Counted from the first letter of the stretch, positions 51,114 through 60,818 are shown. The stretch is 64,000 bases of DNA from Psychrobacillus faecigallinarum (GCF_014836595.1 NZ_JACSQO010000004.1:62001-126000); one strand, 5' to 3'. The notes: generated by a model from the sequence alone, not told the origin. Made by a program: numbers and translations.

Positions 51114-52868
51114 GTGAAAGTATTCTTGGAGTTGGGTTGGTATTTTAAACAAAGGAAAAAGCAATACTTATTCGGTATTTTAATGCTTCTTTTTGTAGCA
51201 TTTTTACAGCTTTTTCCACCAAAAATTATTGGTTTAGTAGTTGATGAGATTCATGAGGGTACGCTGACAAGCGAATTCTTAATAAAATGGCTTGCAATTT
51301 TGGCTGCTGCCGCTTTGGGCATGTATGTTTTGCGGTATTATTGGAGAATTATGATTTTCGGTTCTTCCATTTATCTCGCAAGATTATTGAGAGAAAAGTT
51401 ATTTCATCATTTCACCAAAATGGCTCCTTCCTTTTATCAGAAAAAGAGAGTTGGAGATTTAATGGCTCACGCAACTAATGATTTGTCTGCTGTGCAGCAA
51501 ACTGCGGGTTCAGGGGTTTTGACATTGGTTGATTCCTTAGCAACTGGAGGTTTTGTAATTGCCGCAATGGCTTTTACGATTAACTGGAAACTTACAATCA
51601 TTGCTTTGCTTCCTTTACCGTTGATGGCAATCTCTACTAGTTATTATGGGAAGCTGCTACACCAACGTTTCCGTTTCGCGCAGGAGGCTTTCTCAAATTT
51701 AAATGATAAAGCTCAAGAAAGCATTTCAGGTGTAAAGGTTATTAAAACTTTTGGACAAGAGAAAGAAGATACAGACGACTTTGTTCACCTTTCTAAAGAA
51801 GTTGTAGACAAAAATATGCATGTTGCGAAAGTGGATTCTCTGTTTGACCCTACGATTTCTTTAGTAGTTGGAATGTGTTTTTTCTTATCGATTGTGTTCG
51901 GAACACGTTTTATATTGGCAGAAGAGATGAGCGTAGGAGACCTCTTTGCATTCACTTCGTATTTAGGCTTATTGGTGTGGCCGATGCTTGCTTTCGGATG
52001 GTTGTTTAACATTGTTGAACGTGGGAGAGCTTCCTATGACCGAATTCGAAATATCCTAGAGGAAGAAATCGAAATTGATGACCATGTTGGGGCTTTAGAG
52101 ATTAAGCCTGCTGGCGATATTCACTTTGATATCGAACAGTTCAAGTTTACTGGAGATGATCGTGTTGCCCTTCGTGACATTCATTTTACCCTTAAACAAG
52201 GTGAAACGCTTGGGATTGTTGGAAAGACAGGTTCAGGAAAAACAGCAATTTTAAAATTGCTTATGAGAGAGTTTGAGGGCTATCAGGGAAGAATCATGTA
52301 TGGTAATCATTCCATTGATGCATATAAGAAAAGAAACCTGCGAGAAGCAATCGGTTATGTGCCACAGGATCACTTCTTATTTTCTACTACTGTTGCGGGC
52401 AATATTGCATTTGCAAATGCTGGGGCAACAATGGAGGAAGTATATGAAGCCGCAAAGTTAGCAAATATCCATGAGGATATACTGCAGTTCACAGATGGCT
52501 ATAACACGATTGTCGGTGAACGTGGCGTGTCATTATCGGGCGGACAAAAGCAACGCATATCCATAGCACGCGCTCTTATGATGAAGCCTGAATTGCTTAT
52601 ACTAGACGATTCTCTTTCTGCAGTAGATGCAAGGACAGAGGAAGCAATATTAGAAGCACTGAAGAAAAATCGAACAGATGAAACAACGATTATTACTTCC
52701 CATCGTTTGAGTGCTATTCAGCACGCTCATCAAATTATTGTAATGGATGAAGGTACTATTTTAGAAAAAGGAACTCATGAGGAGTTAATGAGGCTAAAAG
52801 GGATGTATTATGAAATGTATCAATTACAGCAACTAGAAACACTTGTGGAAAAAGGAGGTAGTGTCTGA
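51114..52868 (+). CDS. bmrC: Heterodimeric ABC multidrug exporter, BmrC-like half
   Basis: 584 residues: six-helix membrane domain (residues 1-310) and NBD with GKTGSGKTAIL, LSGGQKQRISIARAL and Walker B LLILDDSLSAVDA. Asp replaces the catalytic Glu after Walker B, so this half carries the degenerate ATP site, as in BmrC (YheI, 585 residues). PPKIIGLVVDEIHEG and GDLMAHATNDLSAVQQTAG are collinear with BmrC. Start GTG 51114 behind TGGGGGAAAT. Downstream partner overlaps by one base (TGATG). Confidence 0.88.
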   Translation: MKVFLELGWYFKQRKKQYLFGILMLLFVAFLQLFPPKIIGLVVDEIHEGTLTSEFLIKWLAILAAAALGMYVLRYYWRIMIFGSSIYLARLLREKLFHHFTKMAPSFYQKKRVGDLMAHATNDLSAVQQTAGSGVLTLVDSLATGGFVIAAMAFTINWKLTIIALLPLPLMAISTSYYGKLLHQRFRFAQEAFSNLNDKAQESISGVKVIKTFGQEKEDTDDFVHLSKEVVDKNMHVAKVDSLFDPTISLVVGMCFFLSIVFGTRFILAEEMSVGDLFAFTSYLGLLVWPMLAFGWLFNIVERGRASYDRIRNILEEEIEIDDHVGALEIKPAGDIHFDIEQFKFTGDDRVALRDIHFTLKQGETLGIVGKTGSGKTAILKLLMREFEGYQGRIMYGNHSIDAYKKRNLREAIGYVPQDHFLFSTTVAGNIAFANAGATMEEVYEAAKLANIHEDILQFTDGYNTIVGERGVSLSGGQKQRISIARALMMKPELLILDDSLSAVDARTEEAILEALKKNRTDETTIITSHRLSAIQHAHQIIVMDEGTILEKGTHEELMRLKGMYYEMYQLQQLETLVEKGGSV

Positions 52869-54652
52869 TGAATGAAAAGCAGCCAGTGCTTACAGGAAAA
52901 GACCAATGGCAAGTTCTCAAAAGACTGCTCACTTACCTAAAACCACATAAAAAAGCGATTACTCTTGCCTTGTTTCTATTAATATTAACAGTGACGGGAG
53001 ATATTCTTGGACCATACTTGATTAAAACCTTTATGGACAATTATTTAACTCCTAGAATATTCCCAACGGGTCCACTTGTTGGACTAGCGCTAGGATATAT
53101 TTTTATTCAAATAGGAAATATTATAGTTAGTTACTTTCAATTATTGAAGTTCCAGGAAATTGCCTTAAAGATAATACAGCAAATGCGTATAGACGTCTTT
53201 TCAAAGGTGCATCGACTAGGAATGCGCTATTTCGATAAAACGCCTGCCGGTAGCATCGTATCTAGGGTAACAAATGATACAGAGGCTATTAAGGATATGT
53301 TTGTGAGCGTACTAGTAGGCTTTATACAAAGTGGATTCCTAATCATCGGGGTCTATATTGCCATGTTCCTATTGAACGTGAAGCTTGCTTTAATAACAAC
53401 TGTATTACTTCCGATTCTATTTGTGATTATTGTTACCTACCGTCGATATAGTTCGGTAGTATATCAGGATTTACGCGAAAGACTTAGTCAATTGAATGCC
53501 AAGCTTGCTGAATCCTTACAAGGGATGACGATGATTCAAGCGTTTAGGCAGGAGGATAGACTTCAAGATGAGTTCAATGATATAAACAACTCACATTGGA
53601 AGGCTGGAAGAAAAAACATTAAATTAGATAGCTTGTTACTACGCCCTGCAATTGATATGGTTTACGCACTTGCGATCATTATCTTGCTGAGCTATTTTGG
53701 AATCACTTCTATGAACAATATTGTGGAGGTTGGGGTTATCTATGCTTTTGTCACATATATTGATAGATTCTTTGAACCCATCAATCAAGTGATGCAGAGA
53801 TTATCTATTTTTCAACAAGCAATCGTAGCAGCTTCCCGAGTATTTAAGCTATTAGATGAAAATGACCTAACTCCAGAACAGCAAAATAAAGAAACTGCAA
53901 AAATTGAGTCAGGGAAAATAGAGTTTAAAAATGTTACCTTTTCCTATGATGGAAAAACAGATGTGCTGAAAAATATCTCATTCACAGCTGAGCCAGGTCA
54001 AACAGTCGCACTAGTTGGACACACTGGAAGTGGAAAAAGTTCCATTATCAACTTGCTTATGCGCTTCTATGAGTTCGAACGTGGAGATATAAGAATTGAT
54101 GATCATTCTATTAAAGAGTTTCCAATGGCCGAGATTAGAAATAAGTTGGGGCTAGTGCTACAGGATCCATTCCTCTTTTATGGAGACATTGAAAGCAACA
54201 TTAGACTTCACGCACCCGATATGACAGACGAAGAAGTAAGAAATGCTGCGGAGTTCGTGCAGGCTAACAAATTTATTGAAAAATTACCAAAGGGTTATAA
54301 GCAAAAAGTTTCTGAGAGAGGATCTACATTCTCAAGTGGACAAAGGCAGCTAATTGCCTTCGCAAGAACAATTGCCACTAATCCGAAAATCCTCGTCTTG
54401 GATGAGGCAACTGCCAATATAGATACAGAAACTGAGGTAGCGATACAAAGCAGTCTTGAAAATATGCGAAAAGGAAGAACAACGATTGCGATTGCCCATC
54501 GATTAAGTACAATCCAGGATGCAGAACTAATACTTGTACTTCATCATGGAGAGATTGTAGAAAGAGGGACACATCAGCAATTATTAAATGAAAAAGGGTT
54601 ATATCATAAGATGTACCTGCTACAAAATGGAGTTGTAGATGATATAGCATAA
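52868..54652 (+). CDS. bmrD: Heterodimeric ABC multidrug exporter, BmrD-like half
   Basis: 594 residues: membrane domain then NBD with GHTGSGKSSIIN, Walker B ILVLDEATANIDTETE (intact Glu) and a non-canonical signature FSSGQRQL, the complementary pattern to the first half. Membrane-domain motif SIVSRVTNDTEAIKDMFV. It resembles BmrD (YheH, 673 residues) but is about 80 residues shorter because the extracellular insertion between helices 1 and 2 is missing. Together they should export drugs or lipids across the membrane. No leader peptide like bmrB is seen upstream. Confidence 0.85.
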   Translation: MNEKQPVLTGKDQWQVLKRLLTYLKPHKKAITLALFLLILTVTGDILGPYLIKTFMDNYLTPRIFPTGPLVGLALGYIFIQIGNIIVSYFQLLKFQEIALKIIQQMRIDVFSKVHRLGMRYFDKTPAGSIVSRVTNDTEAIKDMFVSVLVGFIQSGFLIIGVYIAMFLLNVKLALITTVLLPILFVIIVTYRRYSSVVYQDLRERLSQLNAKLAESLQGMTMIQAFRQEDRLQDEFNDINNSHWKAGRKNIKLDSLLLRPAIDMVYALAIIILLSYFGITSMNNIVEVGVIYAFVTYIDRFFEPINQVMQRLSIFQQAIVAASRVFKLLDENDLTPEQQNKETAKIESGKIEFKNVTFSYDGKTDVLKNISFTAEPGQTVALVGHTGSGKSSIINLLMRFYEFERGDIRIDDHSIKEFPMAEIRNKLGLVLQDPFLFYGDIESNIRLHAPDMTDEEVRNAAEFVQANKFIEKLPKGYKQKVSERGSTFSSGQRQLIAFARTIATNPKILVLDEATANIDTETEVAIQSSLENMRKGRTTIAIAHRLSTIQDAELILVLHHGEIVERGTHQQLLNEKGLYHKMYLLQNGVVDDIA

Positions 54653-54742
54653 AAAATTCAAAAAGCTGTCACAAGCATTAATAGAGTAAAAGTATGGGAA
54701 ATTTGATACGATAGGAACAGTAATTCGGAAAGGAAGACTGCC

Positions 54743-55453
54743 GTGAGTTCAGATGTTAATTTACTACTGGCGTTCGGTGCTGGGTTTTTAAGCTTTATTT
54801 CCCCATGTACTTTACCGTTGTATCCCGCATTTCTATCTTATATTACTGGAATGTCTTTAGAAGAACTTAAAACCGATAGAAAGCTAATGCAAAAAAGAGG
54901 AATGCTTCATACTTTGTTTTTCTTGCTTGGCTTCTCTGTCATATTCATTGCATTAGGTTTTGCCACTTCCTTTGTAGGAACATTTTTTATTCAATACGAT
55001 GATTTGATACGTCAGGTCGGTGCTATATTTATCGTAGCGTTTGGATTAATGGTAGTCGGCGTTTTTAAACCTGAATTTTTAATGAAGGAGAAAAGATTAC
55101 AGTTTAAAAACAAACCATCTGGTTACATAGGAACTGCATTAATCGGTATGGCTTTTGCAGCAGGCTGGCAACCTTGTACAGGGCCAATCTTAGCTTCTGT
55201 ATTGCTATTAGCTAGTTCTAACCCTGGGTCAGGTGTTTGGTATATGCTCGCATATGTATTAGGCTTTGCTATTCCTTTCTTTGTCCTTTCGTTCTTTATA
55301 ACACGCTTGAACTGGATTCGTAAAAATAGTAACCTGATTGTTAAAATCGGTGGCTATATTATGATCGCATTAGGAATTTTGTTGTTTTTCGACGGATTAA
55401 CTTATATAATTCGTATTTTAAGCCCTATTTTTGGAGACTTTACCGGATTTTAA
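54743..55453 (+). CDS. ccdA: Cytochrome c biogenesis thiol transporter CcdA
   Basis: 236 residues from GTG 54743. Membrane protein with six helices that passes electrons from thioredoxin to extracytoplasmic thiol-disulphide proteins. The two redox Cys are in [12 protein letters not shown] (helix 1) and WQPCTGPI (helix 4). First gene of ccdA-yneI-ccdC, the same order as in B. subtilis. Confidence 0.95.
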   Translation: MSSDVNLLLAFGAGFLSFISPCTLPLYPAFLSYITGMSLEELKTDRKLMQKRGMLHTLFFLLGFSVIFIALGFATSFVGTFFIQYDDLIRQVGAIFIVAFGLMVVGVFKPEFLMKEKRLQFKNKPSGYIGTALIGMAFAAGWQPCTGPILASVLLLASSNPGSGVWYMLAYVLGFAIPFFVLSFFITRLNWIRKNSNLIVKIGGYIMIALGILLFFDGLTYIIRILSPIFGDFTGF

Positions 55454-55469
55454 GTAAGGAGGCAATAAT

Positions 55470-55835
55470 ATGCCGACAGTTTTAGTAGTGGATGATGCGG
55501 TATTCATGCGAACAACGATTAAACGAATGCTACAAGATCATCAATTTGAGATAGTGGGTGAAGCCACTAATGGGCTTGAGGCGATCGAGCAATATAGGAA
55601 TTTAAAACCGGATGTGGTGACAATGGATGTTACCATGCCGACAATGACAGGTATCGAAGCTGTAAAGCATATCGTTACTGAATTTCCTGATGCGAAGATT
55701 GTTATGGTCACTGCACTTGGCCAACAAAAACTAATTGTAGATGCTTTAGAATACGGAGCGAAGGATTTTATCACCAAACCTTTTGATCCTGATCAGCTTA
55801 TTAATGTGTTACGTAATGTAACTGAAGTGTTTTAA
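55470..55835 (+). CDS. yneI: Single-domain response regulator YneI (CheY-like)
   Basis: 121 residues, a bare receiver domain: acidic pair VVDDAVFMR, phospho-acceptor Asp in VTMDVTMPTMTG, Thr and Lys in ALGQQ and DFITKPFDPDQL. No output domain. In B. subtilis this gene lies between ccdA and ccdC; its partner kinase is not encoded nearby. SD AAGGAGGC. Confidence 0.92.
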   Translation: MPTVLVVDDAVFMRTTIKRMLQDHQFEIVGEATNGLEAIEQYRNLKPDVVTMDVTMPTMTGIEAVKHIVTEFPDAKIVMVTALGQQKLIVDALEYGAKDFITKPFDPDQLINVLRNVTEVF

Positions 55836-55875
55836 AAAATTTAAATGAAGAATTTATATGATGTGGGGAATACCA

Positions 55876-56361
55876 ATGTTTGATATAGTTCCGGCCAATG
55901 TTATGATAATTGTTTCTACGGTCATTGCGCTAGGTATGGGAGTACTGGTGACGACCTTGCGAGCAAAATCTGCAAAGCGACCAGCAAGTGTAAAAAAAAT
56001 CTTATTACCGCCTCTATTTATGTCAACCGGAGCACTAATGTTTGTGTTTCCTTTCTTTCGAGTAACGTTAGCACAAATTGGCGAAGCACTACTAGTTGGA
56101 ATGCTATTTTCCATTATTCTCATATGGACATCCAAGTTCGAATACAAAGATGGGGAAATCTATCTTAAGCAGTCGAAGGCATTTATCTTTATATTAATCG
56201 GTCTACTAATTATTCGATTAATAGGGAAGATAATACTTAGCTCCAGCATAGATGTGGGAGCACTAAGTGGAATGTTTTGGATTTTAGCATTTGGAATGAT
56301 TGTTCCATGGAGAATAGCAATGTTCATAAAGTTTAAGAAAATACAAAAACAGTCAATATAA
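55876..56361 (+). CDS. ccdC: CcdC-type membrane protein (YneJ)
   Basis: 161 residues from ATG 55876 (TGGGGAA upstream); ATG 55858 and 55861 are alternatives with a poorer SD. Four to five hydrophobic helices; LLPPLFMSTGALMFVFPFFRV is the conserved core shared with B. subtilis CcdC. Role in or near cytochrome c maturation is inferred from gene order only. Confidence 0.85.
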   Translation: MFDIVPANVMIIVSTVIALGMGVLVTTLRAKSAKRPASVKKILLPPLFMSTGALMFVFPFFRVTLAQIGEALLVGMLFSIILIWTSKFEYKDGEIYLKQSKAFIFILIGLLIIRLIGKIILSSSIDVGALSGMFWILAFGMIVPWRIAMFIKFKKIQKQSI

Positions 56362-56362
56362 A

Positions 56363-56397
56363 AACGAGCATCCACTAAGGGGTGCTCGTTTTTTTTC
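56363..56397. terminator. Bidirectional terminator
   Basis: AACGAGCA(T)CC / GGGGTGCTCGTT stem with T-runs on both sides, between convergent genes. Confidence 0.88.
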
Positions 56398-56845
56398 TGT
56401 CTTCTGATAAAGCAAAGTACTTTTCAAAAGGAGATACATCTACAGCCAATTCCTTGAGTTTCTTCCGCAAAAATTTATGATCTCTTTTAGGGGTGGCGAT
56501 AATATATCCACGAATTAACAATTCTTGTGTGATTGCAGTAGCATTTTCTTCTATGGCAATCTGACCAATCTTACCAGCAATTTTCTGTTTGGCTACAGGT
56601 CGGAATAAATCAGGAACCGGAGCAACCAGCTCATTTAACAGAGCTTTTTGCTCATCATTCCAAAGGTGAATTGTTTTATCTACATAATACTCTTCCCAGT
56701 CGAGATCCGATTTACCATCGTTTTTAGGCATAGATTTGAGAAATTTTCGGAACATGAAGAATCCTCCAATTCCCATTAAAACTACTAAGACAACAACCCA
56801 AAAAAGTATAAACCATAAAAACCATCCATCTAACAATCTATTCAC
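56375..56845 (-). CDS. yneK: DUF2621 protein YneK
   Basis: 156 residues. One N-terminal membrane helix (LWFILFWVVVLVVLMGIGGFF), then a cytosolic domain with DWEEYYVDKTIHLWNDEQKA and GYIIATPKRDHKFLRKKL, matching DUF2621. In B. subtilis yneK follows ccdC, as here. Function unknown. Confidence 0.88.
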   Translation of the reverse strand: MNRLLDGWFLWFILFWVVVLVVLMGIGGFFMFRKFLKSMPKNDGKSDLDWEEYYVDKTIHLWNDEQKALLNELVAPVPDLFRPVAKQKIAGKIGQIAIEENATAITQELLIRGYIIATPKRDHKFLRKKLKELAVDVSPFEKYFALSEDRKKTSTP

Positions 56846-56952
56846 CTCATTCTTCTAACTATTAGTATAAAGCGTTTGAAAAGAATTTTCATCATGAATG
56901 TATCCTTTCTGCTAAAAACTTTCTATATAGAGAGTGAGAGGAGGTGATTCAG

Positions 56953-57168
56953 ATGGCAAACTTGGCACATAAACAATCAGTTTTAAGAATAACTTTTGAA
57001 GCAGGAATTGGAACAGATGGGAAAATGAAAACAAAGTCAAAAACGTATCGCAATGTAAAGGCAAATGCAAACGCAGACCAGCTAGAAGCAGCGGTAACAA
57101 TTCTTTCGGGATTTTCTACTAGCCCATTTGTGGGGGCAGAGAAAATACAAACATCTAATCTTAACTAA
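56953..57168 (+). CDS. DUF1659 protein
   Basis: 71 residues from ATG 56953, with GAGGAGGTGATT upstream (GTG 56944 lies in the SD). DUF1659: beta-strand pair VLRITFEAGIGTDGKMKTKS, then YRNVKANANADQLEAAVTIL. The family is almost always followed by DUF2922 and often by YvrJ, as here. Function unknown. Confidence 0.85.
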   Translation: MANLAHKQSVLRITFEAGIGTDGKMKTKSKTYRNVKANANADQLEAAVTILSGFSTSPFVGAEKIQTSNLN

Positions 57169-57187
57169 AAAATAAGGAGGAATAATC

Positions 57188-57400
57188 ATGGCTAAAACTT
57201 TACAAATGCAATTTGAATCGTCAAACGGAAAAGCAGTACTTTTGAGCGTTGATGACCCTCGTGAAAACCTGACTCGAAACGAAATTGAAGCTGGAATGCA
57301 AGCTATTATTACTAGTGATGCTTTTCATGCAGAAAGCTTTAGTTTAACCTCGATCAAAAGCGCGAAGGTAGTAAATCGAAACGTTAATGAAATAATCTAG
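57188..57400 (+). CDS. DUF2922 protein
   Basis: 70 residues from ATG 57188 (AAGGAGGA). KTLQMQFESSNGKAVLLSVD and PRENLTRNEIEAGMQAIITS are the DUF2922 signature. Partner of the DUF1659 gene 19 bp upstream. Function unknown. Confidence 0.88.
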   Translation: MAKTLQMQFESSNGKAVLLSVDDPRENLTRNEIEAGMQAIITSDAFHAESFSLTSIKSAKVVNRNVNEII

Positions 57401-57765
57401 CAAATATGCTAACTAGCCCGAGCTTAGATTGCAGACATATATCTTTGTCCATAGCTCACGTATAATTTGTTGTCATTTAAAGATTCGAAACAGTTGATAG
57501 GGAACAAGTTCGTCATTATTACTTTTCTAAACATTAGGCTCTCCTTAGGAGGGCCTTTTTGAAAGCAACAGAGAAAATATACATTTTTCCAAATGCTTGT
57601 GTAGATTTGTGGTCCCTAAATGTGACATAAAGGAGGTGACCTATATTTCATAGCTCTTTAGTAATTTCACAAGCTTTGTGACATTTCTGAGGTGTGTATT
57701 AAAACCTATCTTTGTTATGGTACGAATATGTATTTTCTAAAAGTTACTAGGAAGGAGGATATCCG
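57401..57765. other. Gap between DUF2922 and yvrJ
   Basis: 365 bp; an intrinsic terminator at 57536-57560 and, at 57633-57640, an isolated AAGGAGGTGA not followed by a usable start. Nothing else supported. Confidence 0.5.
57536..57560 (+). terminator. Intrinsic terminator
   Basis: AGGCTCTCC / GGAGGGCCT hairpin (G-T pairs) and TTTTT. Confidence 0.75.
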
Positions 57766-57894
57766 ATGGAGCAGTGGCTAATGGTTATTCAAGATATAGG
57801 CTTTCCCATCTTTGTCTCGTTCTATTTAATGCACAGAGTTGAGAGCAAGCTTGAAGAAATAAAAAACGCACTGTTGTCCTTAAGTAAAGTGTAG
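57766..57894 (+). CDS. YvrJ family protein, short
   Basis: 42 residues from ATG 57766 (GGAAGGAGGATAT). QWLMVIQDIGFPIFVSFYLM and HRVESKLEEIKNAL repeat the pattern of the larger YvrJ at 30735: a membrane helix with GFPI then a charged helix. Together with DUF1659 and DUF2922 it forms a gene trio common in Firmicutes. Confidence 0.8.
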   Translation: MEQWLMVIQDIGFPIFVSFYLMHRVESKLEEIKNALLSLSKV

Positions 57895-57984
57895 ACACAA
57901 AACTGTTGAAATATCTGAGACAGAGTAGTTGAATGAATTATTTTCTTTCTATAAGATTAGGCTATGATGTTATAAAGGGGTCAT

Positions 57985-58575
57985 ATGATGAAGAAATTAT
58001 TAGTTATGTTAACAATAAGTATATTGGTCCTCGCAGGATGTGGCAGCAGTGATTTTAAAGCCCAAACTAACTGGGAGATAGAAGATTTTGCTTTTGATAA
58101 TCAGCGTGGCGAAGAGGTATCATTAGATGATTTAAAAGGAACCGTTTGGTTAGCTACTTTTATTTTTACTAATTGTACTACGGTCTGTCCTCCAATGACC
58201 TTTAACCTTACAGAAATACAAGGAATGTTAGAGGAAAAAGGTATTGAGGATTATAAAATTGTGGCTTTCAGCGTAGATCCGGATGTAGATTCACCTGAAG
58301 TATTAAAAGAATATCTGGAATTGTATGAGGTGCCAGATGAAAGTAAATGGGAGCTTTTAACTGGATATTCTCAAGAGTATATCTCACAGTTTGCTGAAAA
58401 ATCATTTAAAGCACTTGTTCGCAACAATCCAAACGATGACCAAGTGATTCACGGATCTTCCTTTTATTTAGTCGATCAAAATGGAGTAGCTGTAAAAAAC
58501 TACGGCGGGGTTAAAGAAGTGCCAAAAGAAGAAATAGTAATCGATATCGAAACTTTAATTAAAGAAGGCCAATAA
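57985..58575 (+). CDS. SCO1/SenC-family copper chaperone, lipoprotein (YpmQ type)
   Basis: 196 residues; ATG 57985 or the adjacent ATG 57988. Lipobox LAGC (Cys19). Thioredoxin fold with copper-binding Cys64 and Cys68 in FTNCTTVCPP and the His in VIHGSSFYLVD. Assists CuA assembly of cytochrome c oxidase. The nearby ccdA unit is another gene of cytochrome biogenesis. Confidence 0.92.
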   Translation: MMKKLLVMLTISILVLAGCGSSDFKAQTNWEIEDFAFDNQRGEEVSLDDLKGTVWLATFIFTNCTTVCPPMTFNLTEIQGMLEEKGIEDYKIVAFSVDPDVDSPEVLKEYLELYEVPDESKWELLTGYSQEYISQFAEKSFKALVRNNPNDDQVIHGSSFYLVDQNGVAVKNYGGVKEVPKEEIVIDIETLIKEGQ

Positions 58576-58613
58576 TAAGCTGTTTCTCGAAAAAAGTCTG
58601 TAAATAATAAATT

Positions 58614-58661
58614 ATCCCGTAAATATTAGTTCCTAAACTAATATTTACGGGGTATTTTTTT
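58614..58661 (+). terminator. Intrinsic terminator
   Basis: CCCGTAAATATTAGT / ACTAATATTTACGGG perfect stem with T-run. Confidence 0.92.
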
Positions 58662-58714
58662 GACTACTTTTACTGCCGGAAATTCGTTTTACCTGGAAGA
58701 GAAACTTATGTATA

Positions 58715-59092
58715 TCAATTGTTTGCTTGTTTTTTTAGTAAATCTCTAATTTCTTCCAACAATACTTCCTTTGAGTCCACAGGAGGAGCATCTTGTGTAG
58801 CTGCAACTACGTCTTCTTTACGTTTAAATCTAGATAGTAATCTTATAAATATGAAAATAGAAAATGCAATCACTAAAAAATTGAAGACTGATTGAAGAAA
58901 ATTTCCAATTAGGAGTTCTCCTAATTTAATACTAGTAAAATCTATATCTCCTAACAGTATTCCTACTAAAGGAGTGATGATATTTTCTACTAATGATGTA
59001 ACGATGTTTCCAAAAGCAGCTCCGATTACTACGGCAACTGCAAGGTCTAATACATTACCCTTGAATGCAAATTCTTTAAAGTCCTTCCACAT
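58715..59092 (-). CDS. mscL: Large-conductance mechanosensitive channel MscL
   Basis: 125 residues, normal for MscL. Cytoplasmic start MWKDFKEFAFKGNVLDLAVA, pore helix AVVIGAAFGNIVTSLVENII, second helix FLVIAFSIFIFIRLL and the C-terminal helix EEIRDLLK. SD GGGAGGTG. Emergency valve in osmotic downshift. Confidence 0.96.
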   Translation of the reverse strand: MWKDFKEFAFKGNVLDLAVAVVIGAAFGNIVTSLVENIITPLVGILLGDIDFTSIKLGELLIGNFLQSVFNFLVIAFSIFIFIRLLSRFKRKEDVVAATQDAPPVDSKEVLLEEIRDLLKKQANN

Positions 59093-59309
59093 AAAATTTT
59101 CACCTCCCGTTATTGAATATCCAAAATAGTATATATTTTAAATAGAAAGTTCGCAATTTTTTATGCAGTTATTGTCAATTTGTGCTATTGTTTTCTTAGA
59201 GAAATGGCTAGGTAGGGTGGGGGCACCCATGAACTTAAAGAAAACATATAGAGCTCTATCCTTTAGAATGTATTAATATATACGTGAAGTTAAGAAATTA
59301 GGTGTATTA

Positions 59310-60108
59310 AAGCATATTCCTTACCATATAGAACTTTCAATTCTTGTTAATAGGGTGCTTAACAACGAGCTTTTTTAAAATTTTCATCCACAAATTTCAA
59401 CTAGTACTAGTGAGATTATTAGAGTAGAATCATTGCTAGGGTAGAGATATGAAGGTAATTTTGTTTCTCTAGGAGAATTTATTTCACTAGCTGATAAAGT
59501 GGATTAATAATCTAGAATGGTGACTTTGTATTAAGAGAAACATGTGAGAATTTCTTGTTATAGAGAAATCTTTAGGTAAAAAATTACTTTTTAGCATAAA
59601 TGTTTCAGCTAGACAATTTTATCAACAGGATTATATTTAGCGTACAAAGCTAATACTGCATGAGACCAATATCTCCCCAAACAAGATTGTATTGGAAATC
59701 ACAGACTCAATTATTATGGAATATACTTTGTCATCAGATTCCTTCAGGAATTAAAGGAATTCGGATTTCAAATTGCCATGGATGATTTTGGCACAGGCTA
59801 CTCTTATTTTAAACATCTTGAACAGCTTCCGGGGAATATTATTAATATTGACCAAAGCTTCACACAAGAGATACATAAATCTAAAACAAGGGCAATCGTT
59901 CAATCCATCCTTTCTTTAGCTCATAACTTGGAGGTGAAAATCTTAGCCGAGGGAGTAGAAGACCCTTATCAGGTTTGTTGCTTAAAGAATTTAGATTGCC
60001 ATTACCTCCAAAGCTATTTCTTCAATAAGGCGTTAACTTTAAACCATTTATTGAAGGAGTATTCTGAAGCAAGTAATGAAAAGGTGGCTTTTAAGAATGA
60101 CATCTAAG
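59310..60108 (+). pseudogene. Decayed EAL-domain (c-di-GMP phosphodiesterase) gene
   Basis: EAL sequence can be followed across several frames: ISTSTSEIIRVESLLG (first motif, around 59400), LGEFISLADKVD (59470), FSINVSARQFYQQDY with a changed base (59600), LEITDSIIMEY (59690), and the intact part MDDFGTGYSYFKHLEQLPGN to KILAEGVEDPYQV (59778-60108). At least three stops or frameshifts break it, so it cannot make an active enzyme. The remaining open part encodes only the C-terminal third. Confidence 0.75.
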
Positions 60109-60768
60109 AAACAAAAATCATATAAATGGAAGCTGTGGAGTATTATCCTCTTGTTGCCAGTAACGATCACAGTATATGTTCTGTTAATAGTGAGCTGGCA
60201 GGAGCTTCGTAAAATACCTGCTGTCCAGGAATGGGCGACATCTATTCAAAAGTCAACGACAAAGATAGATGTTCCAGGGGAATACATACCAATTTATAAA
60301 GATGCTGCGGATGAATATGGGATTCCTTGGACTCTTCTCGCTGCACACCATCGAATCGAAACCAAGTTTTCTACTATGGATCCTTTGTTATCACCAGTGG
60401 GGGCAGAGGGCCATATGCAATTTATGCCATGTACCTTTGTTGGGTGGTCGCATCCTAGCTGTGGTGGACTTGGTTTAGGAGAAATACCTGAAGAGGATAA
60501 AATAAACCCTGCAGTAATAGCCCAATATGGAGGATATGGTATAGATGCAAATGGAGATGGTTATGCGGATCCTTTTGACTTAGAGGACGCTATCTACAGT
60601 GCTGCTAATTACTTGGCAGCAAGCGGTGCAGCAGATGGTGAAATTGAAAAAGCCATTTTTAACTATAACCGTAGCAATAAATATGTGGAGGACGTGCTCC
60701 ACTTTTATCATCTTTATGAAAAACAGCTTGCCACACTCCAAACTGCTACCGTTCAGGATGGACTATAA
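60097..60768 (+). CDS. Lytic transglycosylase-like cell-wall hydrolase
   Basis: 223 residues from ATG 60097 (ATG 60076 is possible; both lie at the end of the EAL remnant). One signal anchor (LWSIILLLPVTITVYVLLIV), then a CwlT/lysozyme-like domain: YKDAADEYGIPWTLLAAHHRIETKFS with the likely catalytic Glu in RIETKFS, VGAEGHMQFMPCTF, and DIEDAIYSAANYLA-type helix (DLEDAIYSAANYLAASGA). Acts on peptidoglycan outside the membrane. Confidence 0.82.
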   Translation: MTSKKQKSYKWKLWSIILLLPVTITVYVLLIVSWQELRKIPAVQEWATSIQKSTTKIDVPGEYIPIYKDAADEYGIPWTLLAAHHRIETKFSTMDPLLSPVGAEGHMQFMPCTFVGWSHPSCGGLGLGEIPEEDKINPAVIAQYGGYGIDANGDGYADPFDLEDAIYSAANYLAASGAADGEIEKAIFNYNRSNKYVEDVLHFYHLYEKQLATLQTATVQDGL

Positions 60769-60818
60769 GAACTTCTAACGGTGAATAGCATTTAGCTTTC
60801 ACTTCAACAAATACAATG

